A stretch of 64,000 nucleotides of DNA from Lepidonotus clava. Lineage: Eukaryota > Annelida > Polychaeta > Phyllodocida > Polynoidae. Positions 55,890-64,000 of this stretch are shown here, piece by piece; position 1 is the stretch's first letter; every line of letters starts with the position of its first letter. The stretch spans positions 47,363,627 through 47,427,626 of the forward strand of contig OW387147.1 of NCBI GenBank assembly GCA_936440205.1. The letters are read 5' to 3'. The translations under genes and the position numbers were made by a program. Under the pieces are notes generated by a model. That model had not been told where the DNA came from and did not search any database. It worked only from the letters and a program-made list of their open reading frames with translations.

Positions 55890-56061
55890 AGAGTGAGTGA
55901 GTGAGTGTTGGGTGTTTTACGCCGTACCAACAGCCAGGGTCATTTTAACGGCGAAAACCAGTTGGGACGAATTCTGTCTTTGGTGATCGAATCTATGAGA
56001 TGAAGGTGACAGGGCGGGCAAACAGCAGGGGATCAAAACCCAGCAATCATTTTTGCTGTAC
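55890..56061 (-). mobile_element. SINE copy 16, cut by element E3
   Basis: GAGTGAGTGAGTG tail, well-kept core; stops at TTTTTGCTGTAC, where E3's LTR begins. Confidence 0.88.
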
Positions 56062-56537
56062 TGTACTAATAGCCTAGTACTTTTAATATATTATCATACT
56101 TTATAATTTAGTTAGGATCAGGCCTAACCATACTACTTCTGAGAAGAGACGTTTTACGCTCCTAGCGCCACCTGTTAACCAGTATAAAAGGTGTTGCAAG
56201 GTAGGGAGCGAGTCAGTTTAGTTAAAGAGTTAGTGGAGTTAGTAACTAGTAGAAAGTCAGCAACGTTAGCTGAGCTGCTCGGAGCTATGCCTACCAGCTC
56301 CTGCGTAGTATCCTGGAGTTTACCTATACCAACTACTTCGGACAAAGGATTGTGATAGAGCTAAGCGCTAGGGTGGTCTAGGATGTGCTGGAACAACTTG
56401 TATTCTAATGTGGTTGATCACTGAGTAGGAGATGGGAAGGTGGACAGATTGAGACTTATTCACTGTGGCTTTGACTCGGGATGAGATGTTTACTTGAATA
56501 AAAAACCCTTTCATTTTAAGAGCTCCCTCATCGTCCA
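56062..56537 (+). repeat. Probable 5' LTR of E3
   Basis: It starts TGTACTAATAG. A TATA box (CAGTATAAAAGG) is at about 56180, and an AATAAAAAACCC polyadenylation-type signal near 56495. The end at TCGTCCA is a guess from the TG...CA rule because no second LTR is in view. Confidence 0.5.
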
Positions 56538-56714
56538 TTTCTTTTGAACTATTGGGGGATGGATGAATTAACTTTGAGCGCAGTCTGATTGGCTCAATAA
56601 CTCGGATGAACGACTCATGGATAAATCAATTTTACAAGCTACGCAGCGTCCGACAAGTCTTAAATCAAACATTAACAATAGTTCATTTGGTGGAGATTAC
56701 CCGAAACATGACTT

Positions 56715-59201
56715 TTGTTGTTTTGCTCATCCTTGATGTCAGCCACCGGTGAATGTGAGGCTTCTTCTAACGCCCAGCCTCAATCTTTGCGGCCCGCAGG
56801 ACACGATGTGTCAACATCATATACAGGAAATGTGGAAAACCGCCACCAGGTAGGTGATCCCTTAGACGGGGAGGCACAGAGACAGGAGGTATCAGCCAGA
56901 CCCAAGCAGCTCTGCCCCGAAGGTGTTCATGATTACCAAACCCGTGGCAAAGGTAAACCATTTTCCTGGCACCTAGGGTCCAAAGATAGGCCGGTTCTTG
57001 ACGAAGGACTTGAAACCCTAACATACTCGAGACGAGTTGAAGGGCGAAACCGTCTCAAAGACTACCAGCGATACTGGAATCCAAAGTATGTACCACCTAC
57101 AGACCACGAACCTGGTGCTGGCTCTCATTCTACTTGTGAATCCGATGTGAACAATCTGTGGTGTAATCAAGGAGTTCCCTATCGTTTACTGCCTGCAGCA
57201 GGGGGTGAATGTGAACAAGAAACTTTCGATGAGGATTACTTATTTCCCTCGGGGAACAGGAAAAACCGACAAAACATCGCAGATAACTCCAGCCCATCAG
57301 GGAGGAGACGCCCCGCAAATCCGGTAATTCTACCTGATGGGAGCTCTCTCACCTATCCACATCTCCAACGACTTGAGTCTATCAGTCACCCGCTGGTAAC
57401 ACCGACTCACCCCAACCCGGGGGCGTCCATTCCTTATCCCACTGTAGTTAAAGGAAAGACAGTAGGTAGGGACAGGGGAGTGGAAAGGGAAACAGAGGGA
57501 GACAGTGACAAAGTAGGCAACTTACAACCCTATCGGTTAACCTATGATATTGAAGGGAGCTTAGATGACGCTGATGAAGGAGCAGAAGCTCAAGCTTTGA
57601 ATCTGGAGTTGGATGGGGATGGTTCTGACCCAGCAGAGCTAATAAAAAAGTTAGCGGAATCAGGCCCCGAAGAGCGTGAGGAGTTTGAGAGGTTAAGCGA
57701 TCAGGATAAAGCAGAAAATGTAACGCTTGAGACCCAAAGTAACAGGGAAAGTGAAAATAGAGATGAGAAAGGTAGTACGGTAAAGAAAGCCTATCATATA
57801 GGGGAAGGAGACATTCAAGCCCGTGAACCGTATGATAAATACGAAAGCGAGGACGAGGAAGAAAATAGTGAAACAGAACAAGCAGCCGCAAATGTCAGAG
57901 GGGGTAATCCTAATAGAAAATTAGCTAGAGGAGAGAAATCATCTTCGTCATCATTCGAATTTATTGCCGAAGATGTTTTGGGCACAGATAAGAAAGCCAA
58001 ACCGGTAAGCGAGGACGAGATTAGTGTAGAGGAAGTCCCTGTGAGAGAACAGTGGGACAATAACGACATACAAAACCGCCACGAAAATAACATGGCGGAG
58101 GGAGGTGAACCATTGTTGGAACTATTGGAAGAAGGGCGTGACCAAAACCCATTTCAGCAACCCGGTGAAGGGGGAGCTAGGGGCATAAATCCAGGGGCAC
58201 TACAACCTAATCGTGGGATAAACCCTGGGGGGCCACAGCAAAATGATGGGGGTGGCCAACCGGGCCAACAGCCTGGCCGAGCCCCGCTAGACAGAGGTGG
58301 GGCACAACAGGCGCAATTACTGTACCCTTTCATAATGCAAGCGTTAGCGTTAAGAAACAATCCTAACGCAGGACAAGGAGGAGTGGGTAACCAACAGGGT
58401 CAGCAGGCTCTGGTGGGCCAAAATAATCAGGCGAATCCACCAGGACCTAACCCTCCTCCGAACCAACCCAACAACCCTCCTCCGAACCAGCCCAACAACC
58501 CTCCTCCGAACCAGCCCAATAACCCTCCTCCGAACCAGCCCAATAACCCTCCTCCGAACCAGCCCAACAATCCTCCTCCGAACCAACCTAATCAACCCAA
58601 CCCGCCGGCACCGCCAGGTCCGCCAGGCCCACAAGGACAGAACAATCCGCCAAACCCTCCAAATCCACCGAATCCGCCAAATCAACCAAATATCTGGGAC
58701 ATCCTACCGCAGCTAGGTGTGGCACTGGGTCAAATGCCATCGCCAGTGCGGGAAACGACCCATAATGGTCACCAAAGAGGACCAAATATTAGGTTACCTT
58801 GGTTTAGTGGAAAGGAAGATGAGCAGATAGAAAAGTATTTCAGAGAATTGAGGCGACTGAAGGCTATCTATGACTGGTCGGACGCCCATCTCCTGAACAT
58901 GGCTCTGTTAGGCCTAAAAGGAAGGGCAGACGACTGGGCAGGAGCTTTAGCTGAAAGTGAGAAAGATACATTTGAGAAACTAGAAGCTCAGATGACAAAG
59001 ATCTTCGGTGACCGAAGAGCTAAATGGCAGAAACACGCAGAGTTCTGTGCCCTTAAACAAGGAAAGGACCAGAGCGTGATTGAGTTTGCAGGTGTTTTGA
59101 AACAGAAGCAGGTTAAGGCAGAAGCGAGCGAAAGCATGATGTTAGCCGTGTTTTTAGAAGGGTTAAAACAGAGCATTCAGGGACCCCTCGTTCTATTATG
59201 A
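56715..59201 (+). CDS. E3 gag-type protein with long low-complexity N-terminal part (828 codons)
   Basis: The capsid-type region is at residues about 690-828 (LPWFSGKEDEQIEKYFRELR, WSDAHLLNMALLGLKGRADD, then VFLEGLKQSIQGPL), the Retrotrans_gag pattern. The first ~550 residues are polar and acidic (runs such as EEREEFERL and DKYESEDEEENSE) with no domain that I recognise. Residues about 575-660 are Gly/Gln/Asn/Pro-rich with six 24-bp units (58450-58590) that encode NNPPPNQP. Gag of this class usually has 300-500 residues, so this one is unusually long. An alternative start is at 56736. The ORF may have an additional host-derived or viral function in its N-terminal part, which I cannot name. 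Confidence 0.7.
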   Translation: MLFCSSLMSATGECEASSNAQPQSLRPAGHDVSTSYTGNVENRHQVGDPLDGEAQRQEVSARPKQLCPEGVHDYQTRGKGKPFSWHLGSKDRPVLDEGLETLTYSRRVEGRNRLKDYQRYWNPKYVPPTDHEPGAGSHSTCESDVNNLWCNQGVPYRLLPAAGGECEQETFDEDYLFPSGNRKNRQNIADNSSPSGRRRPANPVILPDGSSLTYPHLQRLESISHPLVTPTHPNPGASIPYPTVVKGKTVGRDRGVERETEGDSDKVGNLQPYRLTYDIEGSLDDADEGAEAQALNLELDGDGSDPAELIKKLAESGPEEREEFERLSDQDKAENVTLETQSNRESENRDEKGSTVKKAYHIGEGDIQAREPYDKYESEDEEENSETEQAAANVRGGNPNRKLARGEKSSSSSFEFIAEDVLGTDKKAKPVSEDEISVEEVPVREQWDNNDIQNRHENNMAEGGEPLLELLEEGRDQNPFQQPGEGGARGINPGALQPNRGINPGGPQQNDGGGQPGQQPGRAPLDRGGAQQAQLLYPFIMQALALRNNPNAGQGGVGNQQGQQALVGQNNQANPPGPNPPPNQPNNPPPNQPNNPPPNQPNNPPPNQPNNPPPNQPNNPPPNQPNQPNPPAPPGPPGPQGQNNPPNPPNPPNPPNQPNIWDILPQLGVALGQMPSPVRETTHNGHQRGPNIRLPWFSGKEDEQIEKYFRELRRLKAIYDWSDAHLLNMALLGLKGRADDWAGALAESEKDTFEKLEAQMTKIFGDRRAKWQKHAEFCALKQGKDQSVIEFAGVLKQKQVKAEASESMMLAVFLEGLKQSIQGPLVLL
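58449..58592. repeat. 24-bp coding repeat, six units
   Basis: CCTCCTCCGAACCAGCCCAA-type units in frame give NNPPPNQP repeats. Units differ only at third positions and a few bases. Confidence 0.9.
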
Positions 59202-59250
59202 AAACAGCCAACCATCATTTGAATTTGATGCAGTCACCCAGGAACTGATA

Positions 59251-60963
59251 GTGTATGTCCGTGTGCCAGTTGTGGCCGACGAACACTTGTTTAGGGTCTA
59301 TGAGGTGCTAACCTTCCCTGTGCCGGTATCAGTGAGGGGGCGACAAAAGAAAGACGCTCTCCAAATTGTTAACCTGCCTAAAAGTGTGGCTATGTCTATG
59401 TCCTGCCAATATTATGTACCGCTGGCTAGCGGCAGTTGGTCAGGCTGTTATGGGCAAACTATCACACTGTGTAAGGACTTGCCCTACATGAAGAAGATCA
59501 CGGACGATACATGTACCGCCGCACTGCTGAGGCGAGATGACGCAGCCATAAAAGGAAAATGCAAATTGGACTATCTCTTGGAAGCCGATTTTGGGGAGAT
59601 GGCTGTGTATCTGGATGATGGAGACCTGTTAGTGGTCAGTGCTGATACTCGGGGTCAGATGATCTGCCGAAATCAACCAGCAGTGGAAGTAAACATAGAA
59701 AATTATGCGCGTGTCCAGGTGGAATGTGACTGTGCCTTTCAGACGCAGGGGTCTTGGATCCCATATAGTCTGAGAAACTGTGACCGACACACAAGGATCA
59801 CGACTGTCGTGTACCCTCATAATGACCTGCTGGAAGCGGCGAGTCATGTGAAGGGGTGGGACACGAACTTTACTAGGTCCGAGCATGAACCTACCACGCT
59901 AGAGTCAGACCCTATCCCTGAAATGATTAGAAAGGAACTGTTAGAAATCGAGGAGAATCTTAAGGTCAGGATACCTGTGCCCTCTCTAGCAAAACGGATC
60001 CAGCAGCACCGAAAGGACTTGGCTAAGGGTATTAAGAAGGCTACCGACCGATATGAAGTGGCCAAAGTCGCCCCATGGTTCTCTATAGGGAATTTTGGGG
60101 GCGGCTTCGGTCTTCTCACGATCTTCTGTATAGTAGTGGTAGTGACAATAGTTGGATGTGTCCTCTGGAAGTGCTGGAGGAGACACCAGGCTAAAACTGC
60201 TCTCACTGGATTGGCCATGACTCTGCCGCGGGCCATGGCCCTAGAAACAGCTGATCCAAAAGAGTTGCTGACCCAGGAAAGAACGCTCACTGGATGCCCG
60301 GACACTACCGCCAATCCTACTGCGGTGGCCGTACTCGCTATACTGCTGGCTGTACTGGTCATCGCCATAGTGGTCCTCGTGTGGCGCAAGTGGAGGCACA
60401 TCAGACGAAAAACCGTGGATGGATTATATGTGCAATTCGTCAACCCACATCTTATGGAGACAATCTTTCTGGGAGAATTGGCCATGCCTTCCGATCACAC
60501 CTACACAGAAGGCTATGTGCTTATCAAGGACGTGTTAGTCAACCAGCTGTGCCTGAAGTACACCCTTACTGTTACCTGGGGAGCACAGCTGATGGGAGCG
60601 GCAACCAGACCGGGACAGCGACCATCTAATGTGCCGTTGCCGGACACCTTGAGAGTGTCCAGGAAGTTGGCCCGTCTGATGATGAGTAACTTGAAATACA
60701 ACACTAGGGCTAGACTCTTAAGGTATTCCTCTGGTTTAGCTACTCCTGTGCCTATGGGAGTACCACGCCTCGTCGACGCTGGCTGGTCCGATGTCGGAGC
60801 GGACTGGCCCCAACAAGTGCTGAGACATGGTGCGGTCCCAAACGCCCCTCCTAGATCGACCCCGTCTACCTCCACTACAACTGGACCGGGCCCTGCTCAG
60901 AAGACTGTAAGACCAGGAACATCTGAAAAGGACTCAGGGACAGTCTATGAAGTCATTATATAA
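59251..60963 (+). CDS. E3 env-like protein with two membrane segments (570 codons)
   Basis: The ectodomain-like part has FRVYEVLTFPVPVSV, then paired cysteines (CQYYVPLASGSWSGC), CKLDYLLEADFGEMAVYLDD and CDCAFQTQG. The order 'VPV---HLF-VYEV--FPVP' and later cysteines recalls the second half of F-like Env ectodomains, but this is distant. Membrane segments are at about 286-307 and 357-378. A conserved tail begins DGLYVQFVNPHLMETIFLGE and is followed by a Ser/Thr/Pro-rich end. The 22-kb fossil shares ectodomain, membrane segment and tail. The frame is open upstream of its first ATG, so the true start may differ. Confidence 0.65.
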   Translation: MYVRVPVVADEHLFRVYEVLTFPVPVSVRGRQKKDALQIVNLPKSVAMSMSCQYYVPLASGSWSGCYGQTITLCKDLPYMKKITDDTCTAALLRRDDAAIKGKCKLDYLLEADFGEMAVYLDDGDLLVVSADTRGQMICRNQPAVEVNIENYARVQVECDCAFQTQGSWIPYSLRNCDRHTRITTVVYPHNDLLEAASHVKGWDTNFTRSEHEPTTLESDPIPEMIRKELLEIEENLKVRIPVPSLAKRIQQHRKDLAKGIKKATDRYEVAKVAPWFSIGNFGGGFGLLTIFCIVVVVTIVGCVLWKCWRRHQAKTALTGLAMTLPRAMALETADPKELLTQERTLTGCPDTTANPTAVAVLAILLAVLVIAIVVLVWRKWRHIRRKTVDGLYVQFVNPHLMETIFLGELAMPSDHTYTEGYVLIKDVLVNQLCLKYTLTVTWGAQLMGAATRPGQRPSNVPLPDTLRVSRKLARLMMSNLKYNTRARLLRYSSGLATPVPMGVPRLVDAGWSDVGADWPQQVLRHGAVPNAPPRSTPSTSTTTGPGPAQKTVRPGTSEKDSGTVYEVII

Positions 60964-61150
60964 ACGATATAACAAATGTTAATACTGATCTAATATCTGT
61001 AGGAGTTATAACAGGTAGATCTAAAACCATCAGTATGAACACTGAGCTGAGTTGTATCAAGAAACTCGATGGAGTCCTGTCAGCCTGTATAGGCAGGACC
61101 CCTTCGACTAACTCATTCAATAATGATTCATTAATCAGGGAAACCTGAGC

Positions 61151-62260
61151 CGGGTAGGCTGGTCCAACCATCTTTCTATGGACCCATGGGTTACCTAAAT
61201 TTCTTTCAGATTGAGTGTCCCATGCCCGGTTGCCTAGCTCAATACTCTTATCACTAATTCGGCGACTCTTCTAGAGTAGGGATCTATTCGGAATCGATCC
61301 TAGTACCCGAAAATTTAGCACCAAAAAGAATCACAAAATTCTGTAAACCTTTCTATGTGCGCTCACCGGAACCAGTGCTTCCAACGAGCGATGTGGATTT
61401 CCCCACGTAAGCACTATCCATGTATGACCCCTGTGCTGTTGTCACCGCTAGGATTGGGCTGCGGTCCAGGAGTCACTTGGGGAATGCCACAGCCTATTCT
61501 TTCAGTATGTATGTATACATTCCTCAAAGATGGGAGGGCCGCACGATTGACGGGAGCCCGCCCACATGCCTGGTGTCAGTGGTGCCTAGCAGGAGGCAGG
61601 ACGAATGGGGCTACGCGTCACCGACGCTCTGGGAGGCACTGGGGTGGGCGCTCGAACATGGCAGCCACTATGCCCCGGGTGGGTCGACTCCTGACAGCGG
61701 TCCCCTCATCACAAAAAATATCGAAGTTTAGAAAGTAACTTACCAAAAAACTTATATAAAGCAGCCCTATGTTTATTTGACTAAGAGCCCTTCCTCAGGG
61801 AACCCTGGGCAAGCTGTAGTAAAAACATGAAACGCCGTATACCTAGTACCAAGCTGAGGGTGGAAAACTCCGTGACAGCACACGAGAGCAGAGCACCGAT
61901 ACGTGACATGTTTACATCTGATACACATAGATGGTATAACAGATGTCACAAGGAAAAGAGGTTACAGGACATATACGGTGAACTGGCGACATTCACAGGG
62001 TGCTCAACTCTCCCCTTCATAAAGGCGACTTTCCCTGTGGGGGGGAGCTGTAGCTAAAACTCAAAAGATGGTGGGACGTGGTGCTGTCCAGACAAGCAGT
62101 CCCATCACCTTGGTTATGTGTAATGGCCGCCGGGTCACCGTATCTCCCAGTTGTGGGATCTTTGATTTTACTATAAATCAGGGTCCAGCGAAAGGTGTAG
62201 ATGAAATACAGCTGCCCAAAGGCGTGAGACTAATATATTTAGGCCATGTTTAGACCAACT
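61151..62260 (+). other. Region with unrecognised short frames after E3 env
   Basis: A frame to 61149 (GRSKTISMNTELSCIKKLDG) and frames at 61827-62057 (YGELATFTGCSTLPFIKATF) and 62068-62253 (SSPITLVMCNGRRVTVSPSC) have protein-like composition with cysteines, but no family that I recognise. They may be remains of another glycoprotein of the same kind of element. 61160-61800 shows no convincing gene. Confidence 0.3.
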
Positions 62261-64000
62261 TAACCGGGACTGAGGCAAAAACAAGAAGCCAAGTTTCGAC
62301 CCGGGTAAAATAATAATAATAAAATAATAAAAGGACGTGCGGCTTCAGAATTGACCGCCGTCGAGAGAAAAAAAAAAAAAAATGAACGAAAAGGAAACTT
62401 TAGTCTCGACCGCCGTCGTGACACAAGTAACCGGGTCCCCGCTCAACAGTTGAGCTGAGGAGGGGGGAGACGGACTACTAATTCCCTGACGAACGGCTGC
62501 AAACTTGGTTAAAACCTCAGCAGATATTCTACCCGTCCTATTAGTAAACAGTCAGAATCCTAAAATTGTCTTTAGCAGAAAATTCCTGCCCCTCGTGCGC
62601 ATAGTTAAAATAGGCTTCAGGAGTAGTCTCGGCTCTCCACAAGAAAAAGACGGGCAAAGACCTTGACAGATAAGGGTTTAACCTTGAACTACACTTTGTT
62701 AAAAGGAGGCCCAGCTTACTAGGTGCTGTCTGGAAGTGATCTGGAGAAGTGCATTTACACATCTCTTGGTTGTAAAAGGGGGTAGAGTGCATATTGAAGG
62801 AAATGTGCATACTGCTCCTAATTATAACAATGTGAGACTCGGTACTCGACCCATTTAGTTCCACAAGGTGGGGGGTACCGACGACCCACGTGTAGCTGAT
62901 GAAGTTTGGTGTTCAGACCAGAAATGGACCTGGGTCTGAGCCCCGATCCTCTCAAGTGATAAATTAAGCAACGTATAATCAAAATACTCCCCTGTATAGT
63001 TAATACTCAATGTCATGTAACGGCATGTATACTTGCGGAATGAAGACCCACACTATGCATTGTACAAATTTGAAATGATAAATTATTGCTGTAAACGCAT
63101 GCATAATAATTATCCAAGAAATTGTTTGGTGTTAGGGACGCGCCTACCTGTCTAGAAAGGTGGGGCGTCAACTACCCAGTGTAAATGGTGGAGTTTGGCG
63201 CTCAACCCCAGAACAGAATTAGGAGGGTGAACGCCAAGCTACCACTCTGTAACTCAACAACATGTACCCTGTCATCTTTATTAATTAATGAAAATGTATT
63301 TAAGCACGTGTAAGGTAAGACAGGATTAATCAGAATAATCATAAGACACACCGTTCAAGCAATGGCTCTTTAGAAACCCAAGAGTAGTCTCTCTATAAAA
63401 CAACAATAGGCCCAGTCCTAATCATCATTTCTCTCCCTCCTATCTGGATGACACTGCACAATCACATTAACTATAACACTTATTCTAACACCATGGCATC
63501 GATGTAGTCTTGATGTCGCACTAGAGACTGGCCATAACTAAGGCCAGACCGGTGCTTGTAGCCTTTGCTACAACCTCGAACTTACCATGGAGTCGCCGAC
63601 AGCCAGTCGGACGACTCTACCTGGGGTGACCACATGAAGCGCCTACGCCTTGTAGTCACCAGTGGATTGTTTCCATTACCTTGTAAGGGGAACGGCGAGT
63701 CAAAGAATTCTGTTGCAGCAAATCTAGCGCTGCTCAGTCCAGACCAGAATGCTTGGTCACATATAGTTCCACTAGTGCAGTGTCAGTCAACTAGTAGACA
63801 ATAATAATAAAATAATACCACAAAGCCAATACGGCAAAAACTACCCGCACACCGAAGAGCCTGCTTGAACTGGTAATGTCAACAAACCGCTAAGTCAAGT
63901 AAAATCCTCTATTATCGCCCAACCTGCGCGCGAGGTAAATAACACTTGATCATGCTCGCCTAACAAACCCTCCCACTAAAGTATTCAGCCTGACGTCTCT
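62261..64000. other. Non-coding stretch with a twin leader-like repeat
   Basis: Two GACCGCCGTCG phrases (about 62353 and 62408) with a poly-A between, and a GGAGGGGGGAGACGG purine tract near 62460, could be the end of a retroelement. Two diverged ~90-bp copies at 62866-62960 and 63158-63250 share GTGGGG-GT, ACCCA-GTGTA and AGTTTGG-G-TCA. The AGTTTGGYG-TCA part looks like a tRNA primer-binding region. No gene is supported up to the end of the window. Confidence 0.4.

Larger units (their letters stand above)
56062..61150 (+). mobile_element. Env-bearing element E3 with long gag
   Basis: The 5' LTR begins at TGTACTAATAGCC inside SINE copy 16. Parts seen: LTR, a very long gag-type ORF and an env-like ORF with two membrane segments. 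Protease, RT and integrase are not seen, so it looks incomplete (at least one break). No 3' LTR was found in the window, nor the expected rest of the SINE, so the right border is approximate. Its two large open frames suggest fairly recent activity of the family. Confidence 0.65.

Noticed and set aside
7194-56061. Regularly spaced SINE copies as a CRISPR-like array
   Set aside because: Spacing is irregular, the repeats are ~300 bp with tails and target duplications, and the window is eukaryotic.
57448-57891. Minus-strand 147-codon frame opposite the long gag
   Set aside because: It is the shadow of a strongly coding + strand frame with acidic codons, and it has no recognisable domain.
58350-58685. 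Minus-strand Arg/Val/Leu repeat frame
   Set aside because: It mirrors the 24-bp coding repeat on the + strand.
59844-60485. Minus-strand 213-codon frame opposite the env-like ORF
   Set aside because: The + strand frame has membrane segments and a homologue at 22 kb; the minus frame has neither.
61355-61738. Overlapping + strand frames of 127 and 103 codons
   Set aside because: Composition is not convincing, the two frames compete for the same bases and neither shows a domain.

Overview
This is eukaryotic, invertebrate DNA with very few host genes. The AT-rich background, minisatellites, spliced gene fragment, SINEs with a (GAGT)n tail and many LTR-retroelement remains fit an animal genome. 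The SINE core (ACAGCCAGGGTCATTT) resembles repeats I associate with molluscs, so a mollusc is my best guess; this rests on memory, not on a search.

Layout. 1-7.2 kb is non-coding and rich in tandem repeats: a ~180-bp family, two poly-C runs, a GTGA-rich higher-order repeat, a ~500-bp three-unit array and a CATA microsatellite. 7.2-25 kb is a layered graveyard of Ty3/gypsy-like fossils (gag, zinc knuckle, protease, RT and env pieces) cut by SINEs, one solo LTR and a piggyBac-like MITE. 25.4-27 kb holds the only plausible host gene fragment, with intron borders. 27-35.5 kb and 44-54.6 kb share a near-identical ~5-kb block carrying a recurrent ~110-residue small ORF family and gag. An older env-bearing Ty3/gypsy element with long terminal repeats lies at 35.6-42.1 kb. 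A very young env-bearing element (LTRs differing at one site that I can see) at 45.7-51.5 kb sits inside the second copy of the duplicated block; the first copy keeps the empty site. 56.1-61 kb is a third type of element, with a very long proline/asparagine-rich gag and a two-membrane-segment env-like ORF. 61-64 kb has no clear gene.

How it fits together. Every LTR-element part I can orient lies on the + strand, and all sixteen SINE copies lie on the - strand (judged by tail, variable truncation and target-site duplications). Nested env-bearing gypsy elements in one orientation recall uni-strand piRNA source loci of the flamenco type. That is an inference to be tested with small-RNA data. The second main novelty candidate is the small ORF family (PYWIFFLAARAKGY-type start, RECR-RYG end) that recurs at least six times upstream of gag. 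LTR elements are treated here as fossils; their parts are named without listing what breaks them.
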